The notes under the pieces: generated by a model
What the model was told of the DNA's origin: nothing
Seen by the model: only the letters and a program-made list of their open reading frames with translations
The model's database searches: none
Program-made: the position numbers and the translations under genes
Assembly: GCF_900112395.1 (NCBI RefSeq)
Contig: NZ_FOLN01000003.1
Span: 496,001-560,000 of the forward strand
Source of the DNA: Algibacter lectus
Lineage (GTDB): Bacteria; Bacteroidota; Bacteroidia; Flavobacteriales; Flavobacteriaceae
Reading direction: 5' to 3'
DNA: 64,000 bases
Part shown: positions 17,253 to 25,808 of the stretch, piece by piece
Layout: every line of letters starts with the position of its first letter
Numbering within the stretch: position 1 is the first letter of the stretch

Positions 17253-17334
17253 GCGGGCGTGGTGGAATTGGTAGACACGCTAGACTTAGGATCTAGTGCC
17301 TCACGGTGTGGGAGTTCGAGTCTCCCCGCCCGCA
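17253..17334 (+). tRNA. tRNA-Leu, anticodon UAG
   Basis: The acceptor arms GCGGGCG and CGCCCGC pair fully. The D arm has TGGTGGAATTGGTAGACAC as in class II leucine tRNAs. The anticodon stem CTAGA/TCTAG holds the loop CTTAGGA with anticodon TAG. A variable arm follows (GTGCCTCACGGTGT), then the T arm GGGAGTTCGAGTCTCCC. The 3' CCA is not encoded. It reads CUN codons. Confidence 0.97.
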
Positions 17335-17342
17335 CAGTAACA

Positions 17343-17375
17343 AAAAAAGCCGACTAATTTTTAGTCGGCTTTTTT
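17343..17375 (+). terminator. Rho-independent terminator after tRNA-Leu(UAG)
   Basis: A perfect 15-base stem (core GCCGACTAA/TTAGTCGGC, flanked by A and T runs) with a 3-base loop begins 9 bases after the tRNA. The A/T flanks make it usable on either strand. Confidence 0.9.
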
Positions 17376-17721
17376 GTGTTTAATAGTTTGATGTTTCGGT
17401 TTTTATGGCTTCAAAATAAAACCATATTGCATTACAAATTCGATGTGTTGAAATTTGTGGTGTTGCAAATTCTTCGGAATAAGATTACATATTAGAGCGC
17501 TTCATCTTAAATTTTCCTTTTTTGGTTCAATTAAAAATTTCACGTTTATAAGAAGGTATTTCTGTGAAATAAAAATAATAAGGCTAATTATCTTTTAAAT
17601 ATTCAATTTAAAACTAAAATTATTAACAAAAAGCTTCATTTGTTGTATAAAACGTTACATGTTTATTATGCCTATCGTTTAATTAGATGTATTTTTACGG
17701 CGCAAAATTTAGCGTTTTAAA
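17376..17721. other. Long AT-rich leader region upstream of transketolase, no gene recognised
   Basis: About 350 bases between the tRNA terminator and the transketolase operator. No coding frame with plausible composition, RNA gene or repeat was recognised. Confidence 0.4.
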
Positions 17722-17748
17722 AATTAAGTGTTTTGTCGACACTTAATT
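17722..17748. promoter_or_regulatory. 27-base inverted repeat in the transketolase promoter, probable operator
   Basis: Arms AATTAAGTGT and ACACTTAATT are perfect, 10 bases each with a 7-base spacer. The repeat ends 13 bases before the -7 element, so a bound dimer would cover the -33 region. The regulator is not known; the NUDIX-type regulator at 20675 is the nearest candidate. Confidence 0.55.
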
Positions 17749-17761
17749 ATTTTTTAATTAC

Positions 17762-17769
17762 TACATTTG
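17762..17769 (+). promoter_or_regulatory. -7 promoter element of transketolase
   Basis: TACATTTG matches TAnnTTTG exactly. Transcription would begin near 17775, leaving a leader of about 85 bases before the ATG at 17859. A TTTG at 17732 is 26 bases upstream, a little too far for a standard -33. Confidence 0.6.
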
Positions 17770-17858
17770 CATCATGCTATTTTATAACGGTTTTAATTGT
17801 TTTTGAAATAGCAAACCTATTAAAGTTAGAGTTATTAAAAATTAACCATAAATTTAAA

Positions 17859-19895
17859 ATGAACAAACAAATTGATCAACGAGCAGCAGATAATATTAGA
17901 GCATTAGCTGTAGCAATGGTAGAAAAAGCGAAATCAGGTCATCCAGGTGGTCCAATGGGTGGAGGAGATTTTATGCACATCCTGTATTCAGAGTTCTTTA
18001 ATTATGATCCAACAGACATGGAATGGGCGTTTAGAGATCGTTTTTTCATGGATGCTGGTCACTTATCAACCTTAATGTATGCACAATATTACCTATTAGG
18101 TAACTATGCAAAGGATGATGTTGCTAATTTCAGACAATGGGGTTCTATTACACCAGGTCACCCAGAAGTTGATGTAAAACGTGGTATTGAAAATACATCT
18201 GGACCATTAGGTCAAGGGCACACTATGGGTGTGGGAGCAGCAATTGCAGCTAAGTTTTTAGAAGCACGTTTTGGAGATTGGATGAATCATAAAATATATG
18301 GTTTTATTTCTGATGGAGGTATTCAAGAAGAAATTTCTCAAGGTGCTGGGCGTATTGCTGGGCATTTAGGGTTGAGTAACTTTATTATGTTTTTCGATTC
18401 TAACGATATTCAACTATCTACACCTACAGATGAGGTAACTACAGAAGATACCGCAATGAAGTATGAAGCTTGGGGTTGGAATGTAGTAACTATCGATGGC
18501 CATAACCACGATGAAATAAGAAAAGCATTAACAGATGCTAATAACCAGACTGAAAAACCAACATTAATTATTGGTAAAACAATAATGGGTAAAGGTTGTG
18601 TTACTGCAGATGGTAGCATGTTTGAAGGACATTGTGAATTACACGGACAGCCTATTGGAGCTACTGGAGCAGATTACGCAAAAACCTTAGCTAATTTAGG
18701 AGCAAATACTGAAAGTCCTTTTGATATTTTCGATGACGTTCAAGAATTTTATAAAAACTTAGTTGCAGAAAAAACAGCAAAAGCTGCTGAAAAGAAAGCA
18801 GAAATAGCAACTTGGAGAATAGCAAACGAAGCTTTAGCTACAAAATTAGATTTCTTCCTTTCTGGTGAGTTACCAGAATTAGATTTTGCTTCAGTAGAAC
18901 ATAAAGCAGGTTTAGCAACAAGAGCTGCATCTTCTGGTATTTTAGGGTACTTAGCCGAAAATGTAGAAAACATGATTGTTTCTTCTGCCGATTTATCAAA
19001 CTCTGATAAAACTGACGGATTCTTAAAGAAAACGCACGCCCTTAAAAAAGGTGATTTCACAGGGTCGTTCTTACAAGCAGGTGTTGCTGAGTTAACCATG
19101 GCTTGTATAGCAAATGGTATTGCGCTTCACGGCGGAATTATTCCGGTTGTAGCAACATTCTTTGTGTTTTCAGATTATATGAAACCAGCTATTCGTTTAA
19201 GTGGTATTCAAGAATTAGGTGTAAAATATGTTTGGACTCACGATGCTTTTAGGGTAGGTGAAGATGGACCAACACACCAACCTGTTGAGCAAGAAGCTCA
19301 AATTCGTTTATTAGAAAAATTGAAGAACCATAGCGGAAACCCAAGTTTCTTAGCATTACGTCCTGCAGATTCTGCAGAAACAAGCGTAGCTTGGAAAATG
19401 GCTTTAGAAAATAAAAACACACCAACTGGTTTAATACTTTCTCGTCAGGGTATTAAAGATATCGAACCTCAAGGATCTTCAAGATATGAAGAGGCTTTAG
19501 CTGCAGAAAAAGGTGGTTATTTAGTAAAAGAAGTTGAAAATCCAGATGTAGTTTTAATTGCAAACGGGTCTGAAGTTGCTACATTATTTGCAGCAGCCGA
19601 AATATTAGAATCTCAAAATAACTTAAAAGTGAATATTGCCTCGGTAATTTCAGAAGGTGTTTTTAGATTACAATCTAAAGCATACCAAAACTCTGTAATT
19701 CCTGCTAACACGCCATTATTTGGTTTAACAGCTGGTTTACCTGTAAACTTAGAAGGATTAGTTGGCGCTAATGGTAAAGTGTTTGGTTTAGAGCACTTCG
19801 GTTATTCTGCACCAGCATCTGTACTAGATGATAAATTTGGTTTTACTGGCGAAAAAGTAAGTAACCAAGTATTAGAGTATTTAAAAACAGTTTAA
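17859..19895 (+). CDS. tkt: Transketolase
   Basis: The protein is 678 residues from the ATG at 17859 (MNKQIDQRAADNIRALAV), the usual transketolase start. The frame is open further back to 17733, but the promoter lies inside that part. It transfers two-carbon ketol units in the non-oxidative pentose phosphate pathway using thiamine diphosphate. Visible motifs are KSGHPGGPMGGGDF at the N-terminus, ENTSGPLGQGHTMGVG, the thiamine-binding SDGGIQEE with FDSNDIQLS, and THDAFRVGEDGPTHQPVEQ in the pyrimidine domain. The transaldolase gene follows 82 bases later, and a stem-loop sits between them. Confidence 0.97.
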   Translation: MNKQIDQRAADNIRALAVAMVEKAKSGHPGGPMGGGDFMHILYSEFFNYDPTDMEWAFRDRFFMDAGHLSTLMYAQYYLLGNYAKDDVANFRQWGSITPGHPEVDVKRGIENTSGPLGQGHTMGVGAAIAAKFLEARFGDWMNHKIYGFISDGGIQEEISQGAGRIAGHLGLSNFIMFFDSNDIQLSTPTDEVTTEDTAMKYEAWGWNVVTIDGHNHDEIRKALTDANNQTEKPTLIIGKTIMGKGCVTADGSMFEGHCELHGQPIGATGADYAKTLANLGANTESPFDIFDDVQEFYKNLVAEKTAKAAEKKAEIATWRIANEALATKLDFFLSGELPELDFASVEHKAGLATRAASSGILGYLAENVENMIVSSADLSNSDKTDGFLKKTHALKKGDFTGSFLQAGVAELTMACIANGIALHGGIIPVVATFFVFSDYMKPAIRLSGIQELGVKYVWTHDAFRVGEDGPTHQPVEQEAQIRLLEKLKNHSGNPSFLALRPADSAETSVAWKMALENKNTPTGLILSRQGIKDIEPQGSSRYEEALAAEKGGYLVKEVENPDVVLIANGSEVATLFAAAEILESQNNLKVNIASVISEGVFRLQSKAYQNSVIPANTPLFGLTAGLPVNLEGLVGANGKVFGLEHFGYSAPASVLDDKFGFTGEKVSNQVLEYLKTV

Positions 19896-19911
19896 AAATT
19901 AAAGTATACCG

Positions 19912-19939
19912 CACCTAAAACTTATTTATGTTTTAGGTG
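19912..19939 (+). other. Stem-loop between transketolase and transaldolase genes
   Basis: A perfect 10-base stem (CACCTAAAAC/GTTTTAGGTG) with an 8-base loop, 16 bases after the tkt stop. No T run follows, so it is more likely an mRNA-processing or 3'-stabilising structure than a full terminator. Confidence 0.55.
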
Positions 19940-19977
19940 TAGTGTATTCAATTAATAAAACAATAACAACTAACAAT

Positions 19978-20634
19978 ATGAAATTTTTTATTGACACAGC
20001 AAATCTAGGTGAAATTGCAGAAGCACAAGCTTTAGGCGTTTTAGATGGTGTAACAACAAACCCGTCATTAATGGCGAAAGAAGGAATCACTGGTTCTGAA
20101 AATATTTTAGCACATTACCAAAAAATTTGTGATTTAGTAGATGGTGATGTTTCTGCTGAGGTAATCTCTACCGATTTTGATGGTATGGTAAAAGAAGGTG
20201 AAGCTTTAGCGGCTTTACACCCACAAATTGTAGTGAAATTACCTATGATTGCCGATGGTGTAAAAGCTTGTAAGTATTTCTCTGATAAAGGTATTAGAAC
20301 TAACGTAACTTTAGTGTTTTCTGCAGGGCAAGCCTTATTAGCAGCAAAAGCTGGAGCAACTTACGTATCTCCTTTCTTAGGTCGTTTAGACGATATTTCT
20401 ACAGATGGTTTAAACCTTATCGATGAAATTAGAATGATTTATGATAACTACGGTTTTCAAACTCAAATATTAGCAGCTTCTATACGTCACACTATGCACG
20501 TAATTAACTGTGCTAAATTAGGTTCGGATGTTATGACAGGACCTTTATCTTCAATTACAGGTTTATTAAAACACCCTTTAACTGATAGTGGTTTAGCTAA
20601 ATTTTTAGAAGATTACAATAAAGGAAATCAATAA
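19978..20634 (+). CDS. tal: Transaldolase (short, FSA-like subfamily)
   Basis: The protein is 218 residues from the ATG at 19978 ([13 protein letters not shown]). An in-frame GTG at 19942 is upstream but not typical of the family. It moves dihydroxyacetone units between sugar phosphates in the pentose phosphate pathway. Motifs: [15 protein letters not shown] at the N-terminus, [13 protein letters not shown] with the Schiff-base lysine, [31 protein letters not shown], and [12 protein letters not shown]. The length is that of the fructose-6-phosphate aldolase-like clade, many of which are true transaldolases. The pairing with transketolase favours that activity here. Confidence 0.95.
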   Translation: MKFFIDTANLGEIAEAQALGVLDGVTTNPSLMAKEGITGSENILAHYQKICDLVDGDVSAEVISTDFDGMVKEGEALAALHPQIVVKLPMIADGVKACKYFSDKGIRTNVTLVFSAGQALLAAKAGATYVSPFLGRLDDISTDGLNLIDEIRMIYDNYGFQTQILAASIRHTMHVINCAKLGSDVMTGPLSSITGLLKHPLTDSGLAKFLEDYNKGNQ

Positions 20635-20674
20635 TAACTGTATACTAATTTGTTGAATTTTTACTTTTAACTGA

Positions 20675-21361
20675 ATGATTAAATCGAACAGCACAAATAG
20701 CAACATTCAGCAAATTAAGGTAGCAGTAGATTGTATTATTTTCGGATTTAATGATAACAAACTAGAGTTGTTGTTAATTAAAAAGAAAGAAAATCCCGAA
20801 AAGGGAAAATGGTCTCTAATTGGCGGTTTTGTTGGCTTCGATGAAGATTTGGACGAAGCTGCCAATAGGATACTATCCGATTTATCTGGTTTGCAAGATA
20901 TTTATATGGAGCAAATTAAAACCTTCGGAAAGGTCGATCGCTGTTCGTTCGATCGTATTATATCTTCAACCTATAGCGCCATGATTTTAAAATCACGTTA
21001 TACCGAGGATAAAATTAGCAAGTACAATGCACAATGGTTTCCAATAACCGAAGTTCCAGAACTTATTTTCGACCATAATGATATGGTTGATATTGCCATT
21101 AAAAGAATGCGTCGTAGGGTTAGAAACTTTCCAATTGCCTTCAATTTATTACCTCCAAAATTTACTTTACCACAATTGCAAGTGCTTTATGAGGGGATTT
21201 TAGATGAAGAATTAGACAAAAGAAATTTTCGTAGAAAAGTCGCTCAAATGAAGTATTTAGTGAGGCTCGATGAGAAAGATATGTCGGAGTCTCGAAGGGG
21301 AGCTTTTTTATATCGCTTTGATGAAACTTTATTTGAAAATGAACAAAACTTTAATCTGTAA
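20675..21361 (+). CDS. NUDIX-domain transcriptional regulator (NrtR/AraR-like)
   Basis: A 228-residue protein with a NUDIX fold at about 12-150 and a winged-helix C-terminus (about 155-228, FTLPQLQVLYEGILDEELDKRNFRRKV). In the NUDIX box region GGFVGFDEDLDEAANRILSDLSGL the catalytic REUxEE residues are lost (RILSDLS), so hydrolysis is not expected and the domain would act as a ligand sensor. This is the design of NrtR-type regulators, including the arabinose regulator AraR of Bacteroides. Lying between tkt-tal and a sodium/solute symporter, it probably senses a sugar or sugar phosphate and controls these genes. The operator is not proven. Confidence 0.88.
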   Translation: MIKSNSTNSNIQQIKVAVDCIIFGFNDNKLELLLIKKKENPEKGKWSLIGGFVGFDEDLDEAANRILSDLSGLQDIYMEQIKTFGKVDRCSFDRIISSTYSAMILKSRYTEDKISKYNAQWFPITEVPELIFDHNDMVDIAIKRMRRRVRNFPIAFNLLPPKFTLPQLQVLYEGILDEELDKRNFRRKVAQMKYLVRLDEKDMSESRRGAFLYRFDETLFENEQNFNL

Positions 21362-21380
21362 TTTAATTACAGATTTTTTT
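21353..21380 (+). terminator. Terminator overlapping the stop of the NUDIX regulator
   Basis: A 10-base stem (core ATCTGTAAT/ATTACAGAT) with a 3-base loop begins before the stop codon and is followed by a run of T to about 21380. Confidence 0.8.
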
Positions 21381-21422
21381 TTGGTTAAAACTGTACGTTT
21401 TTCTGTTACATTAATTTTTATG

Positions 21423-21434
21423 ATTTGTACAAAT
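21423..21434. promoter_or_regulatory. 12-base palindrome upstream of the symporter, weak operator candidate
   Basis: ATTTGTACAAAT is a perfect palindrome in the 226-base gap before the symporter. It does not share sequence with the transketolase inverted repeat. No clean -7 element was seen near the symporter. Confidence 0.25.
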
Positions 21435-21587
21435 TATCAATAAGTTATACTTGTTTTAAGCTTATAGTTGAATAAAAAAAGTATACATCAGTACGGTTGT
21501 TTCAATTTTTTTTATGACATTGTAGCGCCTATTATTTTTCTTTAAGTAAAATAATGAAACATTAACTAAACCAAACTTTAAAATATT

Positions 21588-23156
21588 ATGATGGCTATTA
21601 TCTCTTTTGCAGGATTTACTTTGCTAGTTGCGCTTATTGCGTGGTGGTCAACACGAAAAACAGACGAAACATCTTCCGATGGTTACTTTCTTGGTGGCCG
21701 TAGCCTTACAGGGCCGGTTATCGCTGGTTCATTATTACTTACTAACCTATCAACCGAGCAAATTGTTGGAATGAATGGTGTATCATTTAGAGATGGAGCA
21801 CCTATTATGGCATACGAAGTTTTAGCAGCTATTGCTATGGTTTTTACTGCTTTTGTATTGTTACCTAAGTACCTTAAAAGTGGTATTGCAACTATTCCTC
21901 AGTTTTTAGAAAATCGTTACGGTAAAACAACAAAAACAATTGTTTCACTTTTATTTCTTTTAGGGTATGCTATATCTATGTTGCCTACTGTTTTATACTC
22001 GGGAGCGTTGGCGTTAAATACCATGTTCGACATACCCGAAATGATTGGTATGGGGCCAGAAGCTACGCTTTGGGTTACTGTAATTTCTATTGGGGTTATT
22101 GGTAGTATTTATGCTGTTTTTGGAGGCCTTAAAGCTGTTGCAGTATCAGATTCTATTAATGCCGTAGGGTTAATTATTGGAGGTTCGCTAATTCCTATAT
22201 TTGGATTAATGTATATTGGTGATGGAAACATGTTTACGGGGTTAGATACCTTAACAACTGCGCTTCCTGAAAAGTTTGATATTATTGGAGGGCCAGATTC
22301 TGATGTTCCTTTTTGGACACTTTTCACAGGTATGGTTATATTAAATTTCTATTACTGGGGAACCAACCAAGCTATTATTCAACGTGCCTTGGGTGCTAAG
22401 AATTTAAAAGAAGGTCAAAAAGGACTTTTAATAGCGGCTTTTATAAAAATATTAGGGCCAATTATTGTGGTGCTTCCTGGTATTATTGCTTATTATATTT
22501 TTAATGGCGATTTGGCAAATGCCGATGAAGCCTACCCAATGCTAGTGAAAAAAGTATTACCTGTAGCCTATATTGGTTTCTTTGCAGCAGTACTTTTTGG
22601 TGCCATTCTAAGTTCATTTAATAGTGCTTTAAATAGCTCTGTAACACTTTTTGGTTTAGATTTCTACAAGGAATATATAAATAAAGAAGCTACGGAATTA
22701 CAAGTAGTAAAAGCCGGAAAAATATTCGGTATTATTTTAGCTATATTTTCTATAGGTATTGCACCTTTATTGTATGGTGTAGAAGGAGGTATTTTTACTT
22801 ATTTACAACAACTAAACGGAACACATAGTGTGCCAATTTTAGCTATTGTAATTGTAGGTGTATTTTCTAAACGTGTTTCTGGGAAAGCTGCAAACATCGC
22901 TATATTAATTAGTGTAGTAACTTATTTAGTAACACTATACGGTATTGAACCAGACATTAGTTTCTTGCACTTAATGGGTATTCTTTTTGTGTTAACAGTG
23001 GTTGTTATGTTTGTAATTAGTTACTTTATTCCTAGAGAAACAGATTTCGTACAAGAATATACTAAGCAGGTAGATATTACAAATTGGAGGTACTTAAAAC
23101 CAGTTGGTGCTATTGTTGTAGCTCTAGTTATTGCTTTATATGTTGCAATGTCTTAA
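21588..23156 (+). CDS. Sodium:solute symporter, SSS family (SGLT/YidK-like)
   Basis: A 522-residue membrane protein with about 14 hydrophobic segments. SSS features include DGYFLGGRSLTGPVIAGSLLLTNLSTEQIVG near the N-terminus, GYAISMLPTVLYSGALALNTMF, VFGGLKAVAVSDSINAVGLIIGG, and FAAVLFGAILSSFNSALNSSVTLFGLDFY. The family couples inward sodium flow to uptake of sugars, inositol or related solutes. The gene follows the NUDIX-type regulator after a terminator and a 226-base gap, so it is likely a target of that regulator. The start codon is ATG ATG at 21588; either Met is possible. The exact sugar cannot be read. Confidence 0.92.
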   Translation: MMAIISFAGFTLLVALIAWWSTRKTDETSSDGYFLGGRSLTGPVIAGSLLLTNLSTEQIVGMNGVSFRDGAPIMAYEVLAAIAMVFTAFVLLPKYLKSGIATIPQFLENRYGKTTKTIVSLLFLLGYAISMLPTVLYSGALALNTMFDIPEMIGMGPEATLWVTVISIGVIGSIYAVFGGLKAVAVSDSINAVGLIIGGSLIPIFGLMYIGDGNMFTGLDTLTTALPEKFDIIGGPDSDVPFWTLFTGMVILNFYYWGTNQAIIQRALGAKNLKEGQKGLLIAAFIKILGPIIVVLPGIIAYYIFNGDLANADEAYPMLVKKVLPVAYIGFFAAVLFGAILSSFNSALNSSVTLFGLDFYKEYINKEATELQVVKAGKIFGIILAIFSIGIAPLLYGVEGGIFTYLQQLNGTHSVPILAIVIVGVFSKRVSGKAANIAILISVVTYLVTLYGIEPDISFLHLMGILFVLTVVVMFVISYFIPRETDFVQEYTKQVDITNWRYLKPVGAIVVALVIALYVAMS

Positions 23157-23174
23157 AAATGAAATAAATCAAGG

Positions 23175-23199
23175 CTTTTAAACACACTCCGTTTAAAAG
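23175..23199 (+). terminator. Stem-loop after the symporter gene, weak terminator
   Basis: A 9-base stem (CTTTTAAAC/GTTTAAAAG) with a 7-base loop lies 19 bases after the stop. Only a short T run follows, so strength is uncertain. Confidence 0.45.
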
Positions 23200-23389
23200 T
23201 TTAATGTCAATATGTAAAAACGCTTTAGTTTTTTTGAAAAGTTCATGTTAAGTGAATTTTGAAAAAAAAATGAAGCGTTTTTCTATGCTATAGAGTGTCT
23301 TTTTTAGAGTTGAAAAACTCTTTAGAACGTCGTATATCGTTAAATAACGTTAGTAAAGGGTATAATAGACGACCAAATCAATTAATTTG

Positions 23390-23397
23390 TAACTTTG
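23390..23397 (+). promoter_or_regulatory. -7 promoter element of the GAF protein gene
   Basis: TAACTTTG matches TAnnTTTG and lies 21 bases before the ATG at 23419, implying a leader of about 15 bases. No clear -33 was seen. Confidence 0.5.
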
Positions 23398-23418
23398 CAT
23401 TCGAAGTAGTAAAAGTAA

Positions 23419-25791
23419 ATGGATATAAACGATAACATAGAATCGCCTTTAAACGTAAAGATAAGTTTCAATAAATTGTTAAAACAATATGAAACTTTGG
23501 CATTGAGCACTGATCCTTTTTTGGCAAGTAAGGCCAATGGGGTTTTGGATGTTGCTAAGCAATATCCTGAGTTACGCGATGGTTTTAGTAGAGTTTCGTC
23601 TATTAAAGAAAGAGAAAAAGAGATTGCGTTTATTCTTCAAGATACGTTTAGTCCGTTACTAACGCACAACGAAATTAAAACAGCTTCGGCTCCTTTCAAT
23701 GACGTGATTTTTAATGCCTCGGAGCGATTTAAAAACATAATAAAAACAGCTGGTGATGGGTTTCAACTTCAAATGAAGAACATGCCGCATGATGATATTT
23801 ATGTTGGAGCTTGTACCATTATTTTAGGTTTTTGTCACGGGTTTAATATCAATTTTAAGCGTCCGTTTTATTACGAAATACCTGATGTTAATGGTATTAT
23901 GCGTTATTACAAAATACTTTATAATGCCGATTTTTGCGAAATAACCCCTGGTGAAAATGCTCCAAAAATAACGCAAGCCGATTACGATGAGTTACTCGAT
24001 AATTTTGACAACATAGCACTGTGGAAAGAGAAATTTCCACCAAATAGCTATACGTTCAAAGGATTTGTTATTTCTAATATTTTTGATGTTACAGACGATC
24101 AATCTATATCGAATATAAAATCGAGTTTGATTAGTAAAGACAAACGGAAACAAAATAGTTTTGTTGAAGGTTTTCAAGATATTTTTAGTTCGCTTTTCGG
24201 AATTAAGGATTTAAAAGTTGGTTTTTCTATCTATAATAAAGAAGAAGATGTTTTTGAGCGCATATACGGTTCTGGTATGCACAGTTATTTACTTGGTAAG
24301 AAAACCACGAAACAATGTACTAACGCTCTATGTAAATGGTCTTATGATAAACTACTAAAAGAATACAAACATTTTTCGGTATCCGATGTCGATAAAATGT
24401 TCGAGTTATCACAAGGCAAAGCTCCACACATTGCAAGTTTACATGAGCAAGGTGTTAAAAGTGCCATTTTTGCACCCATTGCAAATGATAAAGGTCTTAT
24501 GGGTATTATCGAAATTGTTTCTACAAAAAAACAAGTTTTAAACAGTGTTAATGCAAATAAATTAGAAGATGTGTTGCCTTATATTGTGTCTGCTGCAGAA
24601 CGTAATATAGAAGAGGAAGCTAATTTAATTGAAGCTATAATTCAAAAAGAATGTACTTCAATTCACCCTAGTGTGCATTGGAGATTTGTAAAAGAAGCTA
24701 AGAACTTTATAAAATCGGAGATGCTTGGAGAACAAGCCGCTTTTAAAAAGATAGCTTTCGAAAATATTTATCCACTTTACGGTCAAATAGATATTAAAGG
24801 TTCTTCAGAAGCTAGAAATGAAGCTACAAAACAAGATTTAGCTTTACAATTAAGTGCTGCTAAAACTATTTTTGAGTATGCAGTAAAAATAGAGCCTTTA
24901 CCAATTTACGATCAGTTTATTTTTCAGATTGATGAATTTTTACTTGCTTTAAATGTACATTTTCAAGTAGATAGTGAACAACAAATATCAACGTTTTTCA
25001 AAAATGATATTGATTCTGCTTTAAAGCATTTGTATGTTATAGATGAATTGAAACCGCATTTAGACCTGTATTTTGAAACACTCGATGATAAGTTAGGGAT
25101 GCTTTATAACCACCGTAAACAATATGATAATACGGTAACTTTAATAAATAAAGACATGGCATCTTTGCTTGATAAAAAGCAAAAAGATGCACAACGTATG
25201 TATCCGCATTATTTCGAGCGTTTTAAAACGGACGGCGTAGAGCACAATATGTATATTGGAGAATCTATAACCAAAGAGGATTCTTTCAACCCTATTTATT
25301 TATACAATTTACGCTTGTGGCAATTGCAAGTAATGTGCGAAATGGAAAATGATTTCTATCAAAAACAGCATAAATTCCCAGTAGCTTTAGACGTTGCTTC
25401 TATGGTTTTAGTTTTTAGTCAGCCGTTAACAATTAGTTTTCGAATGGACGAAAAACAGTTTGATGTAGACGGTACATACAATGCGAGATACGAAATTGTT
25501 AAAAAACGTGTAGATAAAGCTTTTATAAAAGGAACCTCTGAGCGTGTTACGCAAAAAGGGAAAATCAGTATTGTGTATTCTCAAAAGCAAGATGAATTGG
25601 AGTATTTAAGATATATTAAATTCTTGCAAGCAAAACATTATGTAGATACCGATGAGGAAATTGTAGAACTTGAAGATTTACAGTCCGTAACAGGTTTAAA
25701 AGCCATTCGTGTAAGCATACTTTATCATAGAAGTGAAAAAGATAAAGCGTTCTATACTTACAACGATTTAATGAAGGAAATTAAAGCTTAA
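23419..25791 (+). CDS. Large GAF-domain protein, function unknown
   Basis: A 790-residue soluble protein without signal peptide or membrane segments. The middle (about 235-400) looks like a GAF domain: the FQDIFSSLFGIKDLKVGFSIYNKEEDVFERIYG strand-helix, then EQGVKSAIFAPIANDKGLMGIIEIVS, the classic late GAF strands. The flanking parts (1-230 and 400-790) are helical and match no domain I recognise. No kinase, cyclase, GGDEF or HTH output module is visible. Such proteins are widespread in Flavobacteriaceae without an assigned role. It stands as a single gene with its own promoter, and faces the convergent PepSY gene. Confidence 0.75.
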   Translation: MDINDNIESPLNVKISFNKLLKQYETLALSTDPFLASKANGVLDVAKQYPELRDGFSRVSSIKEREKEIAFILQDTFSPLLTHNEIKTASAPFNDVIFNASERFKNIIKTAGDGFQLQMKNMPHDDIYVGACTIILGFCHGFNINFKRPFYYEIPDVNGIMRYYKILYNADFCEITPGENAPKITQADYDELLDNFDNIALWKEKFPPNSYTFKGFVISNIFDVTDDQSISNIKSSLISKDKRKQNSFVEGFQDIFSSLFGIKDLKVGFSIYNKEEDVFERIYGSGMHSYLLGKKTTKQCTNALCKWSYDKLLKEYKHFSVSDVDKMFELSQGKAPHIASLHEQGVKSAIFAPIANDKGLMGIIEIVSTKKQVLNSVNANKLEDVLPYIVSAAERNIEEEANLIEAIIQKECTSIHPSVHWRFVKEAKNFIKSEMLGEQAAFKKIAFENIYPLYGQIDIKGSSEARNEATKQDLALQLSAAKTIFEYAVKIEPLPIYDQFIFQIDEFLLALNVHFQVDSEQQISTFFKNDIDSALKHLYVIDELKPHLDLYFETLDDKLGMLYNHRKQYDNTVTLINKDMASLLDKKQKDAQRMYPHYFERFKTDGVEHNMYIGESITKEDSFNPIYLYNLRLWQLQVMCEMENDFYQKQHKFPVALDVASMVLVFSQPLTISFRMDEKQFDVDGTYNARYEIVKKRVDKAFIKGTSERVTQKGKISIVYSQKQDELEYLRYIKFLQAKHYVDTDEEIVELEDLQSVTGLKAIRVSILYHRSEKDKAFYTYNDLMKEIKA

Positions 25792-25808
25792 CTTCCTTCA
25801 TTTTAATA

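Noticed and set aside
17733-17858. N-terminal extension of transketolase of 42 residues
   Set aside because: The consensus promoter core at 17762-17769 lies inside it and the family starts at the ATG at 17859.
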